Shown here: piece after piece, positions 24,377 through 35,800 of the stretch
Layout: the number at the start of each line of letters is the position of its first letter
Position numbering within the stretch: position 1 is the first letter of the stretch
Source of the DNA: Acanthaster planci
Taxonomy: Eukaryota; Echinodermata; Asteroidea; Valvatida; Acanthasteridae
DNA: 62,000 nt
Direction of reading: 5' to 3'
Assembly: GCF_001949145.1 (NCBI RefSeq)
Contig: NW_019091356.1
Coordinates: 3,277,747 to 3,339,746, forward strand
The notes under the pieces: generated by a model
Databases searched by the model: none
Told to the model about the DNA's origin: nothing
What the model saw: the letters and a program-made list of their open reading frames with translations, nothing else
Made by a program: the position numbers and the translations under genes

Positions 24377-27300
24377 CAGGGTGACCTTTTTAAAGAGCCG
24401 CTGTCTTAGCGGTTCCTATCGAAATGTTTTCACTTGACGTCCCTCCAAAACTGGGCTTCAAATTTAAATTAAAAAAAAATCATAGGCAAGTGCACGCGTA
24501 AAAAGAACTGGCTTGAGATGGCCAGAACTGTGTATCAGAGAGCTCAGGAACCCTCGGCGCATTTCCTGCGCGAGGAACTTAAAACGGGGCGGTAACGGAC
24601 GATGACATCGCGCGGTTATTACATGGGTCAATTTCACACGTGTTTGCGCAAATGAATTTGGCAACATGCGATTGCATCCCCCCCTTTCCCTGACATTCCC
24701 GTCAGATTCCCGCGCGTGTCCAGAGACGACTGCACGCGAACCGATAGCGCCCATGGTCTCAAGGAGTTGGTCGAGTGTGAAACGAACCGCTCTTAACGCG
24801 CGGTCCAATAAATTGTGGCGAGCATTTTGTAAATATCTAATTCGACCCGCACGTTCAGCGTCAAGCGTTATTCCGCACGTTCATCATCGTTTTTCCTCGT
24901 TCCATTGTGTGTTTTTTGTTCGTTGAGAAGTTACGTACGTGGGTAATTACTTGCCAAACCCATAAGTTTCAAGTTGATCATTAATTCTATATTCTAAGGG
25001 CGCATTCACGCTGGATCATGCACAATGACTATCCAATATCCAAGACAGTTCAAAAGCTCGAGCTCAAAGCATTCTGAATGATTGGATATAAACTTGTGTA
25101 GCTCATGCGTTTAGAAGATTTCATGGTGGGGTCTCAGTCTAAGCCTTCGAAATCAAAATTCCTTGGATTGCTAAGAATGTTGTCGGTTGACGTGAGCTGG
25201 ATGTGGCTGTGTAGTTTTACTTGTCGGAGGTGTTTTGCTCTTGGATGCTCTTTTGCTCTTTTTAATGACCGTCTTCCAGTAACAGTGTCAACCGAAATTT
25301 CGAACGATCTTTTCTTTAGAAACATGCGGCGCTTAAGGTTGAATTTCTCATCATTAATGCAGCTCCTCCACGCAACTTCAAGAAACACAGTCTTTTGTTA
25401 CAGAGAATTACCCTGCCAGTAAAATATCATGTCCTTTTTCGGACTGCCAGAAATTCTGCATTAGTGCAGAGGAAATTTTTAGGCCTTAATGCTAAAAGAC
25501 GAAGATTCCCTTTTCGTATACGTAACATGTATATACAGGCAAACGCCTCCCAGTGCCTACACGATCAATACGAGACACAGCCTAGCGCCAATGCACTTGG
25601 CACGTGACATTTGTAATAGTGGCTATCGAAATTTATAGCGTCTACATTGAAGTGAATGGATGAGTTAGATTGGATGGGTAGACTACGAGACACCATTGAG
25701 GCAATGACCATTTCTCAAGAAAAAGACTGCAGTTGGTAGGCCTACTTCGTTTATCGAAATCATCCCATTAAACCAGAATTGCGTATAGCACTCTGTATGT
25801 CTAACTCCATTTCAACATTGAGCTTTTATCTTTTTAGATTGTATCAAACTGATGAAAAAAGATAAACGCACGAAAAAGAAGCAATCATTTTTTAATTACC
25901 ATTTATCCAGTAATGCACCTACAAGGGAAATATGGAGTAAATGTGATTTAAATTAACCAAATGACCGTTCTTTGATGCAATGTGTCTTTCCCTCTTTTTT
26001 TTAGTGCGCTGCTAATGTTCACTGTAACTTTAAAACACCCGCTGAGAGAATGTCTTTGGATAACAGTCACGTATTTGCTCGTTAAAATTCTACCAATCGA
26101 AGACGGAACAACCGTGGGGGCCAGGTTTATCGCATACCCCCGGTTATCCTTCTTGCGGTAGCCTGAACGAAGTACTGTACCGAAAACCGAGCGCTTTCAT
26201 TTCCAGAACAACCTACTTGAGAAGCCCTGTGCATGTCTGATGTTTCGTTAAATCACAGCAGGATATGACCCCCCCTCTCTCTCTTAATCATGTTTGAATT
26301 GCTTTTTCGCGTTCCCTTAAAGACTCATAACTTCTGCCGCGGAATGTAGGGAGATCAAGGTAAAATCGACCAAGAGTGTTCCTCTTAAGCCAATCAAAGG
26401 ACAGAGACCGGCTGGGCGATTTGTCCGCAACCTCAGCAAACATTTTTGCCGCTGCAAAACACACCGCCGTGCGCGGGGCCATGTTGATACAGGTTCACAT
26501 TTCGCAGTCCGTGTGTGATCTACTTTTGGCCGGCAGATGGTTCTTACCGTGTCAGGAGCCAATATACCATTGGTGTATTTGCTTTTGCAGAAGGCGTAGT
26601 AACCACCGACTGTATGCCCAATGTGCTCAGGCAACCAAAGTTCTGGAACAGACCGAGAGGTTCAAAGGGAGAGATTTCACTCCCCCAACACTTCTTTTTC
26701 CATCATAACTTATGGCGCCTTACGAATACCAATGCATCAAACTTTCATAATCACTGCGTACTTATGGGGAGTTTTGTGACAGCCATGCCAGGTATCCATT
26801 TTTCATTTCACTTGTGCATTACCGTCAATAAAACCTTACCCTAAGACGCCAGTCCTCAAACATGGTGTCTCGTTGAAAACTCTATATCGAAGTGATCGTA
26901 ATGTCCACATCCTGACAACCTCGAAGTTAATGAAACAGGTGAAATGAGAATTAACAGCATCACAAGTGAATTTTAATATGAAGTTTGCGGTATATTTAAA
27001 TATGTCTGTGCAGATCTATTTTCGTTTTCGCAAGTACAAGAACAAGACCCAGAATGATATTTGACCTATCCGCTGAGTTCAAGCTGACTTGGATTTCTGA
27101 CAAGCTGTGGACAGTGGCTGCAAGATGTACTTTTTTTTTTGCGTTGGGGAGATGTTAATTTATATTTTAAAAATTAAGGCTGCAGTTGCAATATGTCGAA
27201 TACACACGAAAGCCTAACATAATTGTTCTGCTCTATGAGCCCCGAGCTGGACTAAGAGAGGGCACAATTTTCCCAGCAACTTAGGCCCCTTTGGTGGGAA

Positions 27301-28732
27301 CTACACTTCGCTGGTTCACGACCGACTATGAACATTTATGCGTGGCTGTCGTACCGCTACCAACTAAAATGAACACTCCCGACCAACATGACTCTTTTCA
27401 ACCGATGAGGGGGTGCTTCTGCTCAAAGCGAATTAAGCTGCTGGTTGTGATCCCAGCTTCACCAGACTGAGTCTAAGACATTCATAAAATTATGTCCTGT
27501 AAACAATTGACAAAATTTATAAATACACACTAAGTAATAACCTTTACAAAGAAACCCAATGATTTGAAAGTTTGACCGTTGACGATAAATCATTCTTACT
27601 TGCCAATTAAGCCAATTGGCTGTTAAATCACCTTAAGTCCCGAGAAAAAGGATAGGCACTTTGTAAACCTAATATCGACGAATTGCCTTTTTTTCTGAAA
27701 AGGGTATAGGTCATAATTATACAGGCGCTCTCGAAGGCATATAATTACTGTGGTCCGTATTCTGTCAAGAAGTCTTGCAGAACACAGCTGACCCAAGATT
27801 GAATCAATAAAGTAGCTTCGGCGATTTAACTTTGTCAGGTGTTGCAGGTGCATGCACGCTTTGTCTGCAGATGCCGCGCCGGAAATGAACGGGTTTTTCT
27901 GAGCAGAATTCGAGGTTGGAAAATGACTTTTTCGGCGGGGGGGGGGGCTCAATGTGCACGTTTCGTCCCTCGTAGTTCGGATCCCATCCAAGATGATAAG
28001 AAGGCCTACTCTGGATTTTTGATAGGATGGCAGGAGTCGGGATGGCATCACGCGATAAAAGTATTCCCGTGATGAATAAATATTCATACACTTGAGCATG
28101 CGCGCGAAAAGATTCTTTTCTTGGCACACAAGGACTGTTTTACATTATGCACATACTGCAGAATACATGCGTAGGTTACCAGCCAAAAGCTACAATAGCT
28201 CATTACAATAAGTGGAACTAGGCTATTTCTTCGCACACCAAAGTTAACAACCAACATTAGTTTCCTGTACGCGAAGCAACCACCCATGATGGGCCCATAT
28301 ACTCCACGGCGAACCAGAGTAGTCGCACTGTGCATGACCGATGTGACCCGTGACGCCAGATCTAGGACCGAGTTACAATTTATATCAGCATGGAAATACG
28401 ACCCGGCGTTAAAGGCTATGACATGATGAGTGTCCTCCTCCGATTGAAGTTCATCCCTGATCTAGCTGCGTGGATTAGATTTGCTTATTATCATAATAAT
28501 TGACTTACATAAATCATAAAATTGCAACTTATGGGCATGGGTATGACCAAAGTGCAAAATCGCCAGTTTAAAGGGGATACACTATTAATTTTTTACTGAA
28601 TGATATTCTGTCTGGTTTATGAAAGTTGAAATATAAACATCACATGGAATGGCACACGATGCTGATTTTGGTCTTTGTTCTTTAAAAATATTCAAGAGAA
28701 CACGTACACGTGTGTATAGACTTAAGGCAATG

Positions 28733-29887
28733 TCAATCCTGTGTGGATGGCCGAGGATCTCTGGGAGTAGAGTGATCAGGTGGCTTGTCACCTTGCGGCT
28801 GCGGGGCTTGAGGCACTGGTTGAACTTGGACTGGCTGACCTGTTCGACCCGGTCCATCCTGGTGTACCTGACTGGTCGTGTCCGCGGCAACGGCCGCGTA
28901 ATCTGTGCACGTCAACTTCTCGCTCTCGGCCCCGTTCACCACCTGCAGCGCGACGTCTCGGCGGTTCCGGGAGAGATCCTGCCCCACCCGGTGCTTCCTC
29001 CGGAAGGCGAGCTTGATGGACTTGCGGAAGGACCTGTTCTTGATGGAGTAGATCACCGGGTTTACGCAGGAGTTCGTTAGGGCGAGTAAGAGAAAGTACG
29101 GATAGATGGCGCTCCCCTCGTAGTCGAAATGGCCGGCGTTCTGCGCGAGGAACATTATCTGGTCCGGTGTCCAGCACACGGCGAAGGCTAGCACTACGAC
29201 GAAGAGGGTCTCCACCACGCCACGCCGGGCGGCGTGGTAGGCCACCAGTCGATTCTGGGAATGCGCCCGATGGGCTGTCTGCGAGGCCACTCGTGTCTGC
29301 GTCCGCAGTTTGGCCAAGATGCGTATGTACGTGACCAGCATGACCAGCACGGGGATCAGATACGTGACGAGGAACACAGAAACGCCCACGGAGATGCGCA
29401 AGGCTTCGCTGTGCCACACCACTGCGCATTTCCCTCCTTCCACATCCAGCACCAAAGGGGCAAACAAGTTGATTAGCACGGCCACTATCCAGGTCAAGGC
29501 CACGCTGATCTTGGCCTTGGTGGGGCTGAAGAGCCGCCTGTGGCGCAGCGGGTACACCACGGCCAGGTAGCGCTCTAGGGTCACTGCGATCAGGTTGAAG
29601 ACGGAGGCCTTGAGCGCCGTCCACATGAAGACGTCGGAGGCGATGAGCCGGCAGTAGACGATGCCCCGGGCGTCGTCCGGCAGCCAGTCGGCAGGAAAGA
29701 AGCTTGGGATGACGGTGATGGCGGTGATGAGGTCCGCAAAGGCCAAGCTGATGATGAAGTAGTTGGTCATTGTCCTCAGACGCCGGACGCGGACGAAGAC
29801 GACGATGACCAAGGTGTTGCCGCACAGGGCGAAGAACACGAGGATGCACCTCCAGGCAAAGAACTGCGGGGAGGCAGGGGACTGCAT
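28733..29887 (-). CDS. Class A (rhodopsin-family) G-protein-coupled receptor, 384 aa, single exon
   Basis: A seven-transmembrane plasma-membrane receptor with family hallmarks. TM1 has N24 (CGNTLV). TM2 has D52 (LAFAD). C79 before TM3 can pair with C154 in extracellular loop 2. The E-R-Y motif is at 105-107, W133 in TM4, P179 in TM5, CWTP at 238-241 in TM6, and NPVIY at 276-280 in TM7, followed by the basic helix 8 (RSFRKSIKLAFRRK). The tail is Pro/Gln-rich. The pattern suggests a peptide- or amine-type receptor, but the ligand cannot be assigned. The N-terminus before TM1 is only about ten residues with no glycosylation site. An in-frame TAA lies four codons upstream, and CTAAG directly before the ATG could be a splice acceptor, so an upstream exon may be missing. 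GC-rich coding sequence contrasts with its AT-rich flanks. Confidence 0.9.
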   Translation of the reverse strand: MQSPASPQFFAWRCILVFFALCGNTLVIVVFVRVRRLRTMTNYFIISLAFADLITAITVIPSFFPADWLPDDARGIVYCRLIASDVFMWTALKASVFNLIAVTLERYLAVVYPLRHRRLFSPTKAKISVALTWIVAVLINLFAPLVLDVEGGKCAVVWHSEALRISVGVSVFLVTYLIPVLVMLVTYIRILAKLRTQTRVASQTAHRAHSQNRLVAYHAARRGVVETLFVVVLAFAVCWTPDQIMFLAQNAGHFDYEGSAIYPYFLLLALTNSCVNPVIYSIKNRSFRKSIKLAFRRKHRVGQDLSRNRRDVALQVVNGAESEKLTCTDYAAVAADTTSQVHQDGPGRTGQPVQVQPVPQAPQPQGDKPPDHSTPRDPRPSTQD

Positions 29888-32649
29888 CTTAGAACCTTAT
29901 GCAATGTCACTCTGCTGGTTATTCCGAAAATGAAAGCATGCCCAAACCAGAAATGCAATACCGGGGTTTCCACTACAGTTTGACGAGCCACTCGGTAGTT
30001 CTGGTTGAGGCTGCACTGGCATCAACAGAGGTTCTCTCAAGACAGAATATTTCATGTCTTGTCATGCAAGAGTTGTCAAGTCGCATACCGTAAAATGTAG
30101 AAATTGAATTCAAGAAATTTAGTTTTCTGGTGTAACGCCAACGGATAATGAAAATCCAGTAGTTCTATTGCCCTTTTATGGGAAAGTACGTATTCATTAT
30201 CTCGCACACAAATCTGTCATGATAATGGGCAAAAAGTTTTAATCGACTTATTATTTCAGATTTTTCCCGCATCATTTACTTACACTTCCGGTTTCTGTTA
30301 CGTTCCGCGCTCACGGTTGTTCCGTTCATTAACCGAGCAGACGTTTTCATGTAGTAACAAATCGCGAATTCCAACTTGCTGCAGCGTCATGCTGGTCACA
30401 TCGGCCATTGACACTGGTGCACCGTGCAACTGCGTGGGTGCGTCGGTCTGGCCATCGAACCTAGGCTTGTTTAGCAGTTATCAGATATACCATTGGCAGG
30501 GAGTCCACCCAATTACTACTGGCGAGCTGCTTTAAGCCCTAGCAATATCACGCAATCTCGTCCCACGGTGGCGTATAGATCGAAATCTTACCGTGTCATT
30601 ACCTATTGATGGAGCTCCTAACGATAAGCTATCCTAAACTCCAAAGTCTCCTCGGCAGCACGATGGGCGAAAAACCTGGCTTTGCTCGTGTGATGATCGG
30701 TTAGGTGTCAGTCCCCCGTAGGCCTACGTATCCAACGGGAAATCCCGCACATGGCCCGCGAAAGTCGTCGGTGGTTTCTCCGTGTGCAAGTCTCAAAGGG
30801 ATACTCGGGAGTTCAACATACTACACTTGTTGACGTCGCTTGTTGGTATCGTGCACGTCTGTATCCGATATACTGATATCAGAATAGTGACTTAAGGGGC
30901 AACTACTGTTCACAGCGATACTGGTCAACGTCTGGTTATTCGACTTTCAATCTCCTTTTGCTGTCTGAAACCTTGCGTTCGCTCAATGATAAATATCACT
31001 GAAGTAATCTCCTGCTAAAAATGGACTGAACCAGCCTCAGCGCTACGGAGCATTCTACATTGTGTACGCCTAGCTGCTTAGACGTTGAGTAAACACTACG
31101 AAAATTATCTCGCTGGTACCCCACTTGGTTCTCGCGTCATCTAAAACAAAATCCAAAAAAAAAGCTCCATAGGTCGCTGTCGGTCGCTTCCATCTACGTT
31201 GTTTACCCGTGCAGGGTCGGTGTCTGCTCTGCGCTGATTCGACGATTAATGATGCCAGTGAGCATTTCATATTACGGCTCGGAATTACAGCAAGGAATTG
31301 GTTACAGTAAAACAAAACCTCTGGTCTAGGATACCACGCCCACACAAGATTCAGCGCCTCCACCATGAATCGATATTTCCCCGTGCATGGAAAATCTCGC
31401 CAGGTTGCTGCTGCTGCAGAAGTCTTTCCATAAATTCCATCACGTAAACTAGACAAAGCCTTCGGTTTGGGTAAAAACGGTCCCGCTTGATTTCCTCGCT
31501 CTGAGGTGTGCACAAGTTTTCCTGCCCGTTTCTCACCCATAAAAAGGGCACTGGAATCCTATGACTTGGGCGTTACAGGGAACTTGGACCAGGCATCACC
31601 ATTCCATAATGGACGTGCACACACAAGTGCACTCAATCGACAACTGCACATGGACTTGCATCGTACATGTATGTCTGCCTCCGTCGCGCCTGTACCCTCC
31701 AGCACTTGGGTGCGTTCCCGCGGTTACTCCTGTCAACACGAGTAGGATGCGCGCGCATTGCTCTCAGGTACAGGAGCACACTCCCCATTAGTGAGTGTAT
31801 ACTTTTGCTGACCGAGCCGTTCAAGCGCTCAGGAGTATTCTCCTGTTAACACGAGTAGCCCGCTCGCACGTACCCAGTGTTCCCCGCTCTATCTTGTGGG
31901 AGAGTAACTTATACAGCATATGTTTACGACTGGTCATTTACACACAGTGAGAACCGCTCGCGCAGAGCGCATCCTGTAAAAGGGAATGACGTCAACATCC
32001 GTGACCAGAACAATAACGTGTGGAGCGCAATTAATCATGGTGTGTATACATGCGTGGCGCTCCCAGGGGTAAAAGCAGGTTCAGTAGAGACTTGTCAGTT
32101 ACTGCCGAAGCACAGGACATTAACAGAGTCAACATCGACCTCGCCGTCTCGATCGCGCCTCTTCTTTCCAACTTTAGTCGGTATGGCAACGCATCAATGC
32201 GCAGCTTGCTGGATTCACGATGGGGCTTCACTCGTGGCCTTCAAGAGGACCAGGCCCTCACTTTGCGAAAGCCATAATAATGACCCCAAGTTCGTACACT
32301 CGGCGGTAACTAACACTGCTCGAGGTCGTTGACAGGTCTTGTCTTATACCTTTTAAAATGGTGGCACGTGATTGATAATTATGAGGAAACTTTACATTGA
32401 TACGTTTGCATGAGCACGGAACGTGCGCCTGCAGTGAAGGATCTTGCATATTGAACCTGCTATATGAAATTGTACGCACTATATAATGTCCTATTTTCAG
32501 AAACATGGCACAATATCCCCATTTTTATGTCCAAGCCAAAAGTCAGAGAGTTTATAATCTTTCTGGGCGTTCCCCAGCTCATTTAATGATGAAGAATGGC
32601 AAATTCATTGCCAAGCAGATACGACAGCGGGCGCTGCATGGGAGTGAGT

Positions 32650-32800
32650 TTCACTTTGGCTCGTTCCTCACCTTCTACCTCTGCGACCGGGGCTCGAATC
32701 CCACCTGGGTCAGCATGTAGGTTGGGTTTTCAATCCCAGTCTGACTCCGTGGGCTTTCCCTGCAATATCCATTCTCGGTTCTCCCGCCAGGTCTAAAACT
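32650..32800 (+). repeat. SINE-like fragment with B-box
   Basis: GGGGCTCGAATCCCACC (about 32689-32705) resembles a pol III B-box and is followed by CAGCATGTAGGTTGGGTTTTCAATCCCAG. The same order occurs on the minus strand at 5225-5345, and the last part recurs at about 19150-19175. A tRNA-derived SINE family is inferred; ends are unclear. Confidence 0.45.
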
Positions 32801-35800
32801 GACCATTGTCTTCTTAATTTGTCACTTCATCCTGTTATTGGCGCTGAATGCGCTGTTGGTTGAACAGATAGAAAACGTGAACACCAGTCTAGTCTAACAC
32901 ATAACCTGGCTGTATAAATGCTGAACAAAGACTGCGTAATTTACTCTCTCCGGAGTTCATTGTACGGATTTCATTATCATTGAATACAGTGTTACAGGAC
33001 AAGTTATTCCGAAAGGTGCAGTTTCGTGCAGTGACTTCAAAATGCCCGAAGCATTTCCGTCAGACTTGGGTATGACAGCAACCTGGGATCCGACTAGTGA
33101 AACTCTAGCCCCAAGTTGCCTAATAGTGGGGGAAATATGGAAATATCAAGCACCCTCGACTCACATCGCTTCCACTTCTCTTCATCCCAACAAAGGAGCG
33201 CATTCCTGGGTGCCTCTGGCAGCAGGGAAAATATGGCATCCAATCTCATGTAAGCACAATCTTTCAATAAGTTGATGCACCCGATATGTGCATGTATTCC
33301 AGTATAGGCATGTTTTGTTTTGGTAAACAGATGAAGAGCGACGTAGGACATCATCGCCCTTCAAGTGACTTCCGCTGTAGTTGAAGAGAACAGGACTCCA
33401 GGAGGGTGTAACATGTTTAGTTCGTACAAGTACATAATTACATGTATTTCAATTCAATCTTGGCTCAAAATGGTGTCAACAAAATACATACAGTCTTTAA
33501 GTGTAATGTGGAGGGTTTCGGGTAGACAAGCACAAACGAAGTGAAAGCAAACCAAGGAGACTCATGGGCATCCAGCGCATTTTGTGGAAATATCTTGCCT
33601 GAACATCTGAAGAATGCTACCATGCCAGCGCCCTCTTGCGCTTTGTCATGCGGAAGATCATAGTCTCCCCCAAAGCCTACTTTCGGACCGCCAAAAGATT
33701 TATCACTGAGGTTGATGAAACTCCTCAACACAGCTCTGATCTCCAAGTGACTGTGTTTTTTTCCTCCACCCTTCCTTCAGTTCCTAAATTCAGGAATGCT
33801 TCAACAATTATATCGGCTATATGTATGCGGACGGCCAGACAAAAACATGTTTACTCGCAGCCTGTCGTTCGCACGCCAGTCCCAGGTGAGGAGTTCTCGA
33901 TAATCGCATCGTTATCTCCTGTCAGGGCGTAGGAGTTGCGTATCATGCGTCCTAATTCTGTTTATGATTTTAATAAAAAAACAAGTGGTTTAAAGGAAGT
34001 CGTTATAGTCGCGCAAAAAGTAGAGTTTGCCCCACACCACTCGCATAACGGTCACAATTCATCGATCGTGACCTTTTAATTCCTGGTGACACAGAAGGCA
34101 CTACATCTACAGTATGAATCCTTCCTGAAAAAAAGTGCGTAACTGAACACCCCATGAAGTTATTTCACTCAAGCCATGAAAAATCGTTCAAGTTATGTCA
34201 GCGCATCTTCAGAGATTCCGCAAGGAATTAAAAGAAACAATAACCTTTCATTGCGTTTATGCTAACGAAGGGCCATGGTACATAATGGACGAAATGTAAC
34301 TTAAGGGTCACGAATGAAATCGCACTTTAAAACGTGCAGTTTTTCCCGAACGATGTTATTCTGCTGATTTCAGACTTTCACATGCATTAAACTTTCAAAT
34401 CTCGAGTCAGTGGACAGTGGGCTCTACCATAATTATTCAGATCCTTTCACGATGCTGATCCTTGCAAAATTATTCATCAATCTTGCAACGGCACGCCCCC
34501 GCATTCCAAAAAGCCTGCATCGTTTATCCACGTTATGTCACCTTGTGTGGCGACTCGGTCCGCTTCAGCGGCCCGGAGTTGTCCCACAATTTCCATTTGT
34601 TCTCCATTCGTAATGGTCATCGGTGTCCTTGTCACTATCGCTGTAATCGCCACCACAATTGTCAGTTTGTCAACTGAGCCTGGCCTCCACATTTTCTTTA
34701 ACTTCATTCCCCCGTTCTCCTTTTCTGAATGCCCACATTTTTCTCTCTCTAAAAGTGGGTCGCATCTGAGCTCCGATGGATTAGCAGTCCATTAACATGT
34801 ATGTAACGTGAAAAGATGCATGGGGTTGTACGCGCCCGTCCTGAATCTATTACTATAGGATCAAATGCATACATCTCCTGAAAGGTTTAGGGAGCCCCCT
34901 AAACCAGGCCTCCTTCTTTGTCTAACCAATAACTCAACCTGCAGGGTAAGGAGGGGGAATGGATGTCATGCTTATCCAGCGTTCAGCGTGGATATCGAGT
35001 CGCGATAATCGATTTTTATACGTGGGTTATGCGGCCACTTCGTAATGATTCAATAAAGCAAGTGATACCTGTGACATATTGTTTGCTTTCAAGTGGGTGC
35101 GTGAGTATCAATGACAAGAATTCTTGCCAGCGGATCGCATAGTTCATTTTAGGCGCTACGGATGTGCCCAATAAACGTCATTTGATACTCCATCGGCTTA
35201 CACTGAAGCAACCGCGATTTGGTAACATTTAAACGATTGAGGATTGCCGGGCTCGGGTTACATGGGACTTATCAATTTGGACTTATTATCTTCAGCATGG
35301 TCTGTGTTTATGTACCTATAAGGTCACAGAACTAAACTTTGTGTGTAAACTTTCACAATAAGGAAAAACAAAGGAAAAAGTATGTAAGCTACATTGTTAT
35401 TCAGTGACAGGAAAATAAACGAATTTTCAAGAATAAATCGATACTGTTCTAATTTGTCGCAGTAAGATTCCTCCACCTGCACTGCTTAAACCAGACAAAG
35501 TCCATTAAATTTTCATGACATTTCGAATAATCCGTCTAACTGTTCAATCGTATAGAGTACCTACTTCCACCGTCGGACACAAAGTCTAGGACCCATGGTA
35601 AACTTCATCCAAACCAAGCGTCTTATCTTCTCACACTGAGATTGTGCCGACTTATACATACATATCGTGCCTTCTGAACACACAACACATGCTCGAAAAT
35701 CTCGACACAATTTGTTGGTATCTAGTGAAAAAGAAGTAGGTTTTGCGTGACACTTCCTCGGTTGGAGGGTGTTTAAGGAAAGTCAATTGTCCCCTGCCCT

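Larger units (their letters stand above)
10408..28732. other. 18-kb gene-poor stretch between HROB and the GPCR
   Basis: No ORF here has recognisable protein similarity, splice-consistent partners or sustained coding bias; the longest open frames (under 200 codons) look random. What I can support are inverted-repeat elements near 10.55-11.0, 11.99-12.26, 19.996-20.10, 20.73-20.83, 21.89-22.87 and 24.19-24.38 kb, a (TTTG)n tract, and degenerate tRNA-like fragments near 14.6, 16.9 and 19.15 kb. Unrecognised cis-regulatory elements or non-coding RNAs could be present. Confidence 0.6.

Noticed and set aside
24464-24808. 114-codon minus-strand open frame
   Set aside because: Superficially protein-like but no recognisable family, splice sites or neighbouring exons.
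28788-29849. 353-codon open frame on the minus strand overlapping the GPCR in another frame
   Set aside because: It is Arg/Pro/His-rich and has no domain. It results from the high GC content of the receptor gene, whose own frame shows all GPCR motifs.
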